The position numbers and the translations under genes were made by a program. A stretch of DNA of 64,000 bases from Methylocella sp. (GTDB lineage: Bacteria; Pseudomonadota; Alphaproteobacteria; Rhizobiales; Beijerinckiaceae): assembly GCA_037200525.1 (NCBI GenBank), contig JBBCGG010000001.1:4146501-4210500 (forward strand), read 5' to 3'. Within the stretch, counting starts at the first letter, position 1, and every line of letters begins with the position of its first letter. Shown here one piece after another: positions 44,668 through 52,156 of this stretch. Under the pieces are notes generated by a model. That model was given only the letters and a program-made list of their open reading frames with translations, was not told where the DNA came from and did no database searches.

Positions 44668-44734
44668 CGTCGCATTAGGATGGTGTAACCATCACATATC
44701 GTCGCATATGCTCATAGTCAATCCTAATGCGACG
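44668..44734. promoter_or_regulatory. Candidate recombination/regulatory site of the serine recombinase
   Basis: Perfect 14-base inverted arms CGTCGCATTAGGAT (44668-44681) and ATCCTAATGCGACG (44721-44734) with a 39-base spacer that itself holds TGGTGTAACCA and CATATCGTCGCATATG palindromes. It starts ten bases upstream of the recombinase start codon, the usual place for res or autoregulatory sites. Confidence 0.6.
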
Positions 44735-45048
44735 TTTTTCCGTGTTTTTGTCACGTCGCGAGAGGGCATGCCCTAATATGACACTTACCGGCAGCGTGAC
44801 GCCGGCGCGGTTGACATCGAAGATTGCGAGCGGATTGGGGTTGGACGCGCCAGGGCCGATCGGGGCTTGGGTTCACCGGCGCCATGAAGTAAGCGATAAT
44901 CCGCCAAATGCTTGGCTACCATCGCGGATCGGTCTAGTGGCCAAAATCTGACATTGTATCCAAGGGCGAGATGTTCGCTCGCGCTCAATTCGCGGCCGTT
45001 CAAGACCGACCGGCACTCGGTACAAAGCGGTCATTCCGAACCCGCACA
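44735..45048. other. No supported gene
   Basis: About 310 bases between the recombinase site and the GFA-like gene. Short minus-strand frames exist (for example 44785-45003), without ribosome sites or known motifs. Confidence 0.35.
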
Positions 45049-45453
45049 TCAGCCAAGGATCCGAGCCTCCTGCACATAGCCGAAGGCGCCCTTGCCCGAC
45101 CAAGCCCGTCCGTCAGGATAGCGCAATTCTGTTCCGGCGAGGGCCTTCTCATCCGCAAGGCGCACATTGACGCCCATCTGGCTGTTCCCGAACTTCGATA
45201 TGGCGCTTGCGGTTAAAGTGAAATGTGTCGTTGAACCACAATCTGCACAGAAATGGATTTCTGCAGCCGGGTCTTCCTTGTCTTCCCGGCTATATCCCTT
45301 CGTCGTTCCCACGACGCTGACTTCCGAGGGATGGAAATAGGCCCAGCGGGCGCCCGACTTTCTACAAAGAGTGCAGTTGCACTCGTTGATGAAGTCCGGT
45401 CGCTTTGGGATTTCGATGCGGACCTGGCCGCAAAGGCAGGAGAGCTTCAACAT
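45049..45453 (-). CDS. GFA-family (glutathione-dependent formaldehyde-activating-like) zinc protein
   Basis: 134 residues from ATG 45453 (MLKLSCLCGQVRIE). Zinc-binding cysteines follow the GFA/Mss4-like order: CLCG, CNCTLCRKSGA, and FCADCGSTTHF. Members of this family are mostly of unknown function; formaldehyde activation is established only for Gfa. A single-domain protein of normal length. Its presence inside the mobile region may be cargo. Confidence 0.88.
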   Translation of the reverse strand: MLKLSCLCGQVRIEIPKRPDFINECNCTLCRKSGARWAYFHPSEVSVVGTTKGYSREDKEDPAAEIHFCADCGSTTHFTLTASAISKFGNSQMGVNVRLADEKALAGTELRYPDGRAWSGKGAFGYVQEARILG

Positions 45454-45687
45454 TCCCAAGTTATATCAGCAGAGCCGATCGCCTGGTAGAGTCCGTTCGA
45501 TTTCCCACACTGATTACGCTTCCAGCTCGGCTGCGCCAGGATACCAAGCGCCAGGTTTTCACCACTAGCGCGGCGGTATAAGTCTTCGCGCCTCAAACCT
45601 CATATCCGCGGCGGCGAGGGAGGCGATCCCCAATGCTGTTCGCGCCGCCTCGCTCCCAATTAGCGCGCGCGCCCATCGGTAGCTCCC

Positions 45688-46032
45688 TCACTCAAACGCG
45701 TCGACCTCATCCTCGTCCGGCGCGCCGCGCTCGGCCCGCGGAGCGCTGGAGGTTGTCGGCGCCCTTTGATGGCGACGGACAATCCGGTTTAGTTCCTCCG
45801 CAGTTAATTCCGACAAAGGCTTGTCATCGGCCGCGGCGTCGGTCTTGTCGAACAGTCCCGCCGCCCTGAAAATTGATGTCGCGGCAGTCGCGCGCGCCGG
45901 CGCCGGGGCTTTTGGATCATTGCAGACGGAGCGCAAGGCGGCGAAGGCCTCTTCGGCGCCTTCGCGGCGAATGAGCTGGCGGAGATCGGATAAGGCCTCA
46001 GCCGGCGAAGTGTGGGATGGTCTCTTTGTCAT
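45688..46032 (-). CDS. Hypothetical phage-type protein (terminase small subunit-like pattern, uncertain)
   Basis: 114 residues; its ATG overlaps the stop of the HGG-motif gene by four bases. SDLRQLIRREGAEEAFAALRSVCNDPKAPAPARATAATSIFRAAGLF, then PLSELTAEELNRIVRR: the DPxAPxxARAxAAxxIxxAxG segment and the closing LTxEEL are seen in several phage small-terminase-like or packaging-associated proteins. That link is from memory and weak. The C-terminus is acidic. Last gene of the long minus-strand island operon. Confidence 0.5.
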   Translation of the reverse strand: MTKRPSHTSPAEALSDLRQLIRREGAEEAFAALRSVCNDPKAPAPARATAATSIFRAAGLFDKTDAAADDKPLSELTAEELNRIVRRHQRAPTTSSAPRAERGAPDEDEVDAFE

Positions 46033-46640
46033 GGGAATAACTCTCTCAGTTTGGCGGTGGAAATCGGGACGGGTTTAGAAGGGTTAGCGGACTCCGCTGA
46101 AGCAAGGAGCTCCGCTTTGGGCGCACGGATAGGGTTTTTCGTCTTCTGTGGCTCCGCCGGCGGCGCTATCAATTCCTGGACCCATTTGGCTTGCTCTCGC
46201 GCTTTGCGAGTCCGAATGCGCGGCGCCGCTGGTCCGGGCGTCATGACGCGCTTTGCGAATTGATGATCGTATCGCGCGCGTTGCTCCGGCGTCATCGCAG
46301 CAAGTTTTTCCGCGCGGGCTAAGGCCCGTTTCTTCTGGCGCTTTGCAACAACGCGCTCTTTGCGCATCGCAGCTTCTATCGGCGTCCCTGGCCCCGGATA
46401 TTGGACCTTGTGCCAGTCTTTCCCTTTAGGCGTCTTTCCACCATGGAGGCGGCACCGGCCGTTGGGAAATAAAACGATCTGTTGGCAAGGCTCGCCGTCG
46501 CTCCTGCGGCGGGCGCCGCAACGCGCGCCGGAGGCTACCCGCTCGGCATTGATTTTCTTCATGAGCTCTGAGCAGCGCTTTCGCCAGGCCGGCGAGCGGC
46601 TGTGTGCGAGAAGCTGATCCGTCCTACCTGAAAATGCCAC
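46029..46640 (-). CDS. HGG-motif phage-type protein
   Basis: 203 residues from GTG 46640. CGARRRSDGEPCQQIVLFPNGRCRLHGGKTPKG is the Cys/His module of HGGxSTG-type proteins (CGA..R.G.PC......G.CR.HGG..), which are common in prophages and mobile islands and likely bind a zinc. The rest is basic and coiled (RKERVVAKRQKKRALARAEKLAAMTPEQRARYD). Function unknown. An IR-rich leader and a terminator lie upstream. Confidence 0.75.
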   Translation of the reverse strand: MAFSGRTDQLLAHSRSPAWRKRCSELMKKINAERVASGARCGARRRSDGEPCQQIVLFPNGRCRLHGGKTPKGKDWHKVQYPGPGTPIEAAMRKERVVAKRQKKRALARAEKLAAMTPEQRARYDHQFAKRVMTPGPAAPRIRTRKAREQAKWVQELIAPPAEPQKTKNPIRAPKAELLASAESANPSKPVPISTAKLRELFP

Positions 46641-46672
46641 GTGCGCGCCCCGCTGCTATTCTAGAGAAAAGA

Positions 46673-46728
46673 AAACCCGGACTTATTTGCTGATCGTCAG
46701 CGAGCCATCGCTCTCTGCATTCGGGTTT
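46673..46728. other. Candidate structured RNA, three-way junction
   Basis: AAACCCG (46673-46679) pairs with CGGGTTT (46722-46728) around two adjoining hairpins, GCTGA-TCG-TCAGC (46689-46701) and GAGC-CATC-GCTC (46702-46713). All stems are perfect. It sits in the 5' leader of the HGG-motif gene, directly after a bidirectional terminator. By eye only; could be chance. Confidence 0.35.
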
Positions 46729-46740
46729 GCTGCAAGTGCC

Positions 46741-46783
46741 AAAAACTGGCCTGTCCGGGCGTCCAGGGTGGACAGGCATTTTT
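46741..46783. terminator. Bidirectional terminator
   Basis: Stem GCCTGTCC (46749-46756) / GGACAGGC (46770-46777), flanked by CCAAAAA on the left and TTTTTGG on the right, so it can act on both strands. It separates the primase transcript from the HGG-motif gene. Confidence 0.75.
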
Positions 46784-46785
46784 GG

Positions 46786-46980
46786 TCATTTCCTATTTAC
46801 GTGTGTGTCTGCGTGTTTTTTCCGGTATCGTTCTAAAATCGCATTAGAAAACCTATTATTCAGTATTCTCTTATTTTGATCGGACAGATTGGACACCTTG
46901 GACAACGTTGATTTCGTTATAGATATTCCGTCCGAGGTCCGTCCGGGTAGTCCGACCTTCAAGACGGATTGTCGTGCCAA
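46786..46980 (-). CDS. Possible small protein after the primase
   Basis: 64 residues from TTG 46980, overlapping the primase end by 22 bases. Ser/Lys/Asn-rich, with NRFSNAILERYRKKHADTH at the end. AT-richer than the surrounding genes. No strong ribosome site and no family; may be a chance frame. Confidence 0.25.
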   Translation of the reverse strand: MARQSVLKVGLPGRTSDGISITKSTLSKVSNLSDQNKRILNNRFSNAILERYRKKHADTHVNRK

Positions 46981-49895
46981 TCCACTTTCTGGCCGATAAA
47001 TTTATCGAACTCGGTCCGACGGTCGTCCAACGAACCCAATCGAAGCATCCGTCGCCGGACGCCCTGGCTCTCCCGTACCTCGAGCAAGCCGGGCGCCATT
47101 CTCTTTATAGCTTTCCAAAAGGCGTTATCTTTCGCCGGATATTGGACGTGTTCTTTTCGGGCGTATTGACGGTAGGCGTCGATCAAGTCTGGTTTTGCAA
47201 TTTCCGGCTGCCAATCATTGAAGTGGTCGATCCGACCGGCATCCAGACACTGGCGCCAAAAGGCTTCGTGGCTTTCGAGGCCCTCCATTATCTGGTCGCG
47301 CCCTGCTTCGGTCTTAGGCGCTTCGCGCACGTCGACGGCCCTAAGATCGACTTGCATCAAGTGGTGCATGAGCGCGCCCAAACCGCCTTTCCTATCTCGT
47401 TCGGCAGCGAGCGCCGAGAAATATGCGGTATCTTGCCTCTTCGCACCGCTTAGTTCGAAAACGGCGTAGCGGCGTTCTCCGGGCGTCGCGGGCACAATCC
47501 AATTGCTATTCGAGGTCATGAGCACCCGCGTGCAACTCGGGACCTCATAGGTGTCGATGCCTTTTTGCTCAATCCTAATAGTGGGCGCTGTAATCAGGTC
47601 TTTGATCACGCCGTCGGCTCTCTTGTCCCCGGCCCAAAAGGCTTCCTCCGCCTGGACAAGTAGCGCTTGTTTCAAGTGCGCGTTAAATCGTCCAGTCAGA
47701 TGATCCGGCCTTGCGAGCTTCACGTGGTAAGCGGGGAACAGTGCGCCGATGGTCTCACCCACGATCGACTTGCCATCGCCCTTTCCGCCCTGAAGGACGA
47801 CTGCGGTGCCAGGCTTCTCCCACGGCCTTTGGATCAAATGGGCAAACCACCCAATTAGCCATTTGAACAGCTCGCTGTCGCCCCGACAAACAATGTTCTC
47901 CAAATGCCAGAGTAGGAGCTCGCAACTCGCATGCGGGTCGGGTTCGACGGCAAACCCATGCCAAAGATTGTACACCGTGTCTGGCGCTCCCCTCGGATTG
48001 AAATCGACTTTTACATATCCGCGACGCGAAGGGTGTTCCATCCAATGTTTCGAAACGGAGATATGACGGCCGCCGATGAGCAGCTTTCTATTGGCGTACC
48101 AACGATGAAAGCTCAGTTCGTCCCCGAAATCCGAGGCGACGACACGCCCGTCGGCGTCGCGGTCCTCGGTAAGGAGCATGGTTTTTCCCCCATTACGGAC
48201 GACGGCGTGCCTTTCATTGAGTTCTGCAACGGCTCTCTCGGTCTCGTCGAGCACAGCCTCGGACTTCGAACAATCAACCTTTGCGGCCTCTGAAATTTTC
48301 GCTGTAACGTCGAAATCTTTGAACACCTCGCGGATGCTGGCCCTTTCGATGCCGCTGCCGATCTGCTCCGAAAGCTTTTCGATAAAAACGTCTTTATCAG
48401 TCGGTCCGAAGTGATGGCGCGCGTTCATACTCGCGCCTGCCTCGCCGCAGTGCTTTTTCACCATTTTTAAAACGTAGCTGGCGCCGAGGATAGGTTTTTG
48501 CACGCTATCCCACACATGTTCAACGAAACCAGGCTTTTGAGCTCCTGGCCAGCGATCGGCCCATTTCTCGACGGCATCTAAGCCGCGAGCCGGGTCTTCG
48601 GCGTAGGCACCCTTTACCGCGAAGACGATATTGCGAAAGTCTTCGTAGTCTGGAAACTGCCCGTCGTTTGGGAGCATCGCCATGATTTCGTCGAGCAGGT
48701 CCATATCGGCCGTGTCAGCATCTCTGGCATCGGTGGGGTCGGCGTGCGCGGCGTCACTGGCGTCAATGTCGGCGTAGACAGGCAGCGGGTCTGAGGCCCA
48801 TGGATCACAGGGCTCGCCCTCTATCACGCGCGAGAGAGGCTGCGGGCCGGCTTCAGGGCGGCGCGGCAGATAGAAGAAACGGTTGAGGTTTTCGCAGGCT
48901 TTATCATAATTGAAGCCGAGCATTGCAGCTGTGGCGCGATACGCGCGCTTCCACGCGACTGTTGCTGTAGCTAGCCCTCGATGGTCGGCTCTCGACCAGG
49001 GCTTCGCTAGCGGGATCACAACACGGAACCTAGCGCAGGTCTTGCCTTTCTTCTCTAGCATGTGGTTGTAGGTCGTGCAGACGACGCCGCCCAAACCGTT
49101 CTTCTCTAGGCTCTCGACGATTTCTTCGAACGTCAATTCGCCTTCATCGAGATCGTAGCTCAGGCAGCTGAGGGTCTCCATAGCCTCGGCAAACAACCGA
49201 TGTTCGAGCGTTTTGGAGCGTGTTTTTTTGTCTTCGACTTCGGTCATGCCAAACGCGCCAAGAGCAATGCAGCTTCCTTTCTTTTCGCCGCGCTGGTGTT
49301 CCGACAGGAGCTCATAAAGCTCGAACAGGGTAACCTCTTTGGCGACGTGCCAAGACGTTGTCACACCCACGTGTGTGCCGATCGTGACTGTGACCTTGTC
49401 AGGCATCGCGTATCTGTGCGCTGCTGACGCCGGCATTGGGTGTTTCGCCACCGGTGCCCGGCTGCTCGGCGAGGCAGTCTCTGGATCGTCGCTTACCGCC
49501 TGTACGCCATCTAAAGCCGCGGCCCGTTCGGGCCCGGGCTCGGGCTTATTCCCATCCAGAGTGCCTGAGGACAATGCGACCAGCGCGTTGCGGGCTTCTA
49601 ACGTGACTGGCCAGCCCTTGAGCGCGGCTTGAACGCAGGATTTGGAAAGACCGATGGTTTCGGCGATAACCATGTTTTTTGCGCCGTTGTCGTCGCCATC
49701 CATGAGCTTGCGCTTAGCGATGAAGAATGCACTCAGCGCTGTCGCCTGAGGCTCTGTTAGGCGGACATGCGAGGATGGGTCCCTGCGCGATGGGACCGGC
49801 TCGACAGAGGCCGGCGCGGCGCCCATTCGCTCGGCGAGATAATCACCGAAATTCTTGCTGCCATCATCGTTTCGGGGTATACCGTGTGTGTTCAT
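46959..49895 (-). CDS. Phage/satellite-type primase-helicase (PriCT-2 and DUF5906-type helicase)
   Basis: 978 residues from ATG 49895 (MNTHGIPRNDDG), which overlaps the stop of the preceding gene (ATGA). Residues about 20-110: N-terminal region with a helix-turn-helix-like IAETIGLSKSCVQAALKG. Residues about 150-370: primase-polymerase-like region (CSYDLDEGELTFEEIVES ... YNHMLEKKGKTCARFRVVIPL). Residues about 405-475: PriCT-2 module (LLDEIMAMLPNDGQFPDYEDFRNIVFAVKGAY). Residues about 680-900: superfamily-3-like helicase of the primase-associated type with Walker A GGKGDGKSIVGETIG, a Walker B-like ALLVQAEEAFWAG, sensor-1 VLMTSNSNW and RRYAVFELS. It would prime and unwind DNA for element replication. 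Fully intact. Confidence 0.85.
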   Translation of the reverse strand: MNTHGIPRNDDGSKNFGDYLAERMGAAPASVEPVPSRRDPSSHVRLTEPQATALSAFFIAKRKLMDGDDNGAKNMVIAETIGLSKSCVQAALKGWPVTLEARNALVALSSGTLDGNKPEPGPERAAALDGVQAVSDDPETASPSSRAPVAKHPMPASAAHRYAMPDKVTVTIGTHVGVTTSWHVAKEVTLFELYELLSEHQRGEKKGSCIALGAFGMTEVEDKKTRSKTLEHRLFAEAMETLSCLSYDLDEGELTFEEIVESLEKNGLGGVVCTTYNHMLEKKGKTCARFRVVIPLAKPWSRADHRGLATATVAWKRAYRATAAMLGFNYDKACENLNRFFYLPRRPEAGPQPLSRVIEGEPCDPWASDPLPVYADIDASDAAHADPTDARDADTADMDLLDEIMAMLPNDGQFPDYEDFRNIVFAVKGAYAEDPARGLDAVEKWADRWPGAQKPGFVEHVWDSVQKPILGASYVLKMVKKHCGEAGASMNARHHFGPTDKDVFIEKLSEQIGSGIERASIREVFKDFDVTAKISEAAKVDCSKSEAVLDETERAVAELNERHAVVRNGGKTMLLTEDRDADGRVVASDFGDELSFHRWYANRKLLIGGRHISVSKHWMEHPSRRGYVKVDFNPRGAPDTVYNLWHGFAVEPDPHASCELLLWHLENIVCRGDSELFKWLIGWFAHLIQRPWEKPGTAVVLQGGKGDGKSIVGETIGALFPAYHVKLARPDHLTGRFNAHLKQALLVQAEEAFWAGDKRADGVIKDLITAPTIRIEQKGIDTYEVPSCTRVLMTSNSNWIVPATPGERRYAVFELSGAKRQDTAYFSALAAERDRKGGLGALMHHLMQVDLRAVDVREAPKTEAGRDQIMEGLESHEAFWRQCLDAGRIDHFNDWQPEIAKPDLIDAYRQYARKEHVQYPAKDNAFWKAIKRMAPGLLEVRESQGVRRRMLRLGSLDDRRTEFDKFIGQKVDWHDNPS

Positions 49896-50458
49896 TTCAT
49901 CGTCTTTCGATTTGACGGCTGCCCGAGTTCCCGCTCCTCGAGCGGCGCCTCGCACAGAGCGGTCATGACGCACTGCGCCCTCTCCGCAAGATAGGTGCTG
50001 CGCAGCAGCCCTACATGCGTCTCGAGAAGCCAACGCTTCGTCTTGCGGATTTTATCCACGGACACGACACCGCCGAGCCGATCGAACACGCGCAGAGCTG
50101 CTTCACGTTCGCTGACGCCCGCGCCGCCCATCCCACCTTCAGCATGGAACAGGGCTGCTAGGACAGAGCGCTCGAAGAACGGCGCACGCGGCCGGCCGCG
50201 GCGGCGCGTCTTTCGGCTGCTTAGGAAATCGACGCTTCCGAGAAGCGCAAACTTCATGGAAGCCAGGAGAAATCCGTCGGCCTGCGAGTCCCCTGTAAGG
50301 GGAACGCCTATCTTCTCTAGATTTACGGTCGCCCATTCCGTTAAGGCCGGCTCAGTTAGTAACGCGTCGATTGGCTCCGGCGCCTCTTCGATGCGCTGCA
50401 CGGCCAGCGGCAGAACCAATTTGCGCCAAGGCTCTGAATATCGACGCGGCCTGCTCAT
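49892..50458 (-). CDS. Hypothetical island protein
   Basis: 188 residues, MSRPRRYSEPWRKLVLPLAVQRIEE... The middle is basic (SRKTRRRGRPRAPFFERSVLAALFHAEGG) and followed by SEREAALRVFDRLGGVVSVDKIRKTKRWLLE, an HTH-like stretch. It may bind DNA. Overlaps the primase start by four bases, so the two are coupled; a replication-initiator partner role is possible. Family not recognised. Confidence 0.6.
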   Translation of the reverse strand: MSRPRRYSEPWRKLVLPLAVQRIEEAPEPIDALLTEPALTEWATVNLEKIGVPLTGDSQADGFLLASMKFALLGSVDFLSSRKTRRRGRPRAPFFERSVLAALFHAEGGMGGAGVSEREAALRVFDRLGGVVSVDKIRKTKRWLLETHVGLLRSTYLAERAQCVMTALCEAPLEERELGQPSNRKTMK

Positions 50459-50498
50459 GGCGCCGCCGTCGTGTCGGCAAAAGTCAGCGCCGAGACGC

Positions 50499-50810
50499 TC
50501 ATTTCAGCTTCCTCGCCGCGGCTTCGGCCACGCGCCGCACACGCCTTGCGCTGGGCAGCGGCGGCATTTTGCCCCGCAGACGACGGGATCCGCCCCCGGG
50601 CAAGTCTGTCGAACGCACGTACGACCCATCTGGTTTTGTGCAGACAACAAAGGCGCCATGGATATGGCCGACCGACATTGATGCAATCGCCCGCGCAGTG
50701 GCACTTAGCATTGGCGCTTCCGAAACGCCCGTCTTTACCGCGAGGCTTTGCACTTCCGGCAACGGCTCGCATCGCGGCGCAGAATTGTCGCAGAGGCTAT
50801 TCGGACGCAT
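50499..50810 (-). CDS. Hypothetical small island protein
   Basis: 103 residues from ATG 50810, supported by a near-perfect ribosome site AAAGGAGGCGTTC. MSVGHIHGAFVVCTKPDGSYVRSTDLPGG reads as a small beta-structured part; the end is Arg/Ala-rich. Its start lies inside the end of the preceding gene. No family recognised. Confidence 0.55.
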   Translation of the reverse strand: MRPNSLCDNSAPRCEPLPEVQSLAVKTGVSEAPMLSATARAIASMSVGHIHGAFVVCTKPDGSYVRSTDLPGGGSRRLRGKMPPLPSARRVRRVAEAAARKLK

Positions 50811-51015
50811 GAACGCCTCCTTTGGAGATGACGCGGCTACGCTCGATTGCCGTTACGAGCAGGTCGGATGCCTTCGCAAAGGCTGTCTCGAATTTCGAGA
50901 TGTCTTCCGGCGAAAGCGCTTCGCGGCGAAATATTTTGTCTCGAAGGCGAAAGTCGCCGGCAAGCTCGGCGGCGTGCAGCGAAATGCTGCGGAGGAGATC
51001 GTTGCGGCGGCTCAT
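50797..51015 (-). CDS. Hypothetical small island protein
   Basis: 72 residues, MSRRNDLLRSISLHAAELAGDFRLRDKIFRREAL..., mostly helical. Overlaps the following gene by 14 bases, so it belongs to the same operon. No family recognised; a small DNA- or protein-binding role is possible. Confidence 0.45.
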   Translation of the reverse strand: MSRRNDLLRSISLHAAELAGDFRLRDKIFRREALSPEDISKFETAFAKASDLLVTAIERSRVISKGGVHASE

Positions 51016-51064
51016 TGCACGCGCCGATCAGCGAGCGCCGCGGCTCCCGAGCCGGCAAAGGCGG

Positions 51065-51283
51065 TCACGATGATGCGCCCGCGCATTTTGCCAGGAACGC
51101 GTCCACATCAACTTTTCGGATTAAGGTGCGGCCGCCGATGCGAGTACGCGGGAGCTTCCCGTCTCGTAGCAACCGCCAAACGCCCGCTTTCGAGATGCGG
51201 AGGTAAAATGCTGTTTCTTCAACTGCCAAGACGCCGGGCTGCGGAGCCGGCGCGGCTTTATAATGTGCAAAGGCGTGAGTCAT
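51065..51283 (-). CDS. AlpA/excisionase-like HTH protein
   Basis: 72 residues. LAVEETAFYLRISKAGVWRLLRDGKLPRTRIGGRTLIRKVDVDAFL is a MerR-like HTH_17 (excisionase family) domain: helix-turn-helix followed by the wing R.GGR.LI...D...FL. Such proteins control excision or activate early genes in P4-like satellites and integrative elements. It is the second gene from the tRNA-Glu end of the island, about 700 bases from the attachment region, as expected for an excision regulator. Confidence 0.85.
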   Translation of the reverse strand: MTHAFAHYKAAPAPQPGVLAVEETAFYLRISKAGVWRLLRDGKLPRTRIGGRTLIRKVDVDAFLAKCAGASS

Positions 51284-51410
51284 GTTTGTTTCTCGCTAGA
51301 CCGTTTGATTGGTACTGAGCGAGAGTCTAAATGCGATGGACGAGCAAAAAGAGCTGGAAAATAGGGCGTACTTTTTGCTCGACTCGGAAACGCCGGGGCC
51401 TCAGCCCTTT

Positions 51411-51911
51411 CTAATCTTCTATGGGTTCGAAAAAACGTATGGCTTGTCGCGGACCGGCCACAGCCCGCGCCTTTTTGTATGCTCTTCGCACCGACTCTGG
51501 GGTCATAGGTTTAGGGGTTCTGCCGTTACCCAAAATCGGCGGGTTTTGCTTGCTGAGTTTTACTGCCGCGGCCTCCCACACCCCCGGCGGAAGTTCGCCA
51601 GGATCGTCTTCACCATAACTGACCAGAAAGCTGTCTACCGCGTTGATGATCGCGTCTTCCCGCCCTGGATTGCGGGGCCTCTTGGCTGCGAGCAACTCCG
51701 TCGCGCCCAGCAGCGCCACGAGTAATTTCCCCGCCTCGGTCTTGCGTTTGACGGCTAACCAAACCCGCTCCGGCTGAAGGTCAAACTCCGTGGCGAGGCG
51801 CTTGATTGCAGCTTCAAGGTCGGAAGGGCAGAAGAGGCCACGGCTTGCTCGCTTCAGTGCTTCGCCCGGCACCGGATCGCCGGCGTTTGTTTTAAACGGT
51901 GGTTTTTCCAC
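51411..51911 (-). CDS. Hypothetical island protein next to the tRNA
   Basis: About 166 residues. GTG 51911 is preferred, with GGGGG six bases upstream; an upstream TTG at 51926 is possible. CPSDLEAAIKRLATEFDLQPERVWLAVKRKTEAGKLLVALLGATELLA and TPESVRRAYKKARAVAG are helical and basic. No integrase motifs (no R..H-R..Y pattern), so it is not the missing tyrosine integrase. First gene of the island's minus-strand operon. Confidence 0.55.
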   Translation of the reverse strand: MEKPPFKTNAGDPVPGEALKRASRGLFCPSDLEAAIKRLATEFDLQPERVWLAVKRKTEAGKLLVALLGATELLAAKRPRNPGREDAIINAVDSFLVSYGEDDPGELPPGVWEAAAVKLSKQNPPILGNGRTPKPMTPESVRRAYKKARAVAGPRQAIRFFEPIED

Positions 51912-51944
51912 GCTTAACCCCCGCAACGATTACAACAACGATTT

Positions 51945-51984
51945 GCCAAGGGGAGCGAAATTCGGGGCTAACCCCCTGTTTTCG
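51945..51984. repeat. Degenerate copy of the tRNA-Glu 3' half (att-like)
   Basis: CCAAGGGGA (51946-51954) and AACCCCCTGTTTTCG (51970-51984) repeat, in the same order, CCAAGGGGA (51994-52002) and AACCCCTGTTTTCG (52007-52020) of the tRNA, with a longer middle. It lies immediately outside the tRNA on the island side, where an attachment-site remnant would be. Confidence 0.5.
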
Positions 51985-51985
51985 T

Positions 51986-52061
51986 TGGCGCGCCCAAGGG
52001 GAATCGAACCCCTGTTTTCGCCGTGAAAGGGCGACGTCCTAGACCGCTAGACGATGGGCGC
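51986..52061 (-). tRNA. tRNA-Glu (anticodon TTC)
   Basis: Full cloverleaf on the minus strand from 52061: acceptor GCGCCCA pairing with TGGGCGC, D-arm GTCTAGCGGTCTAGGAC, anticodon arm TCGCC-CTTTCAC-GGCGA giving TTC, T-arm AGGGG-TTCGATT-CCCCT, and encoded CCA at 51986-51988. The mobile island abuts its 3' end. Confidence 0.96.
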
Positions 52062-52156
52062 AAGTGCTGGAAACTCGTTTTTTTTCAAATATCGCCGCCC
52101 CAGCCGTCGGACGTATAAAGGGCGATCGCCGCACTGGCAAGTTCCCCAATCAGTTT

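Noticed and set aside
44785-45003. 72-residue minus-strand frame between recombinase and GFA gene
   Set aside because: No ribosome site, no family and composition like random GC-rich sequence.
51411-51911. Could this be the missing island integrase
   Set aside because: No R..HxxR..Y tyrosine-recombinase motif and no serine-recombinase motif; the only recombinase seen is at 44074-44658.
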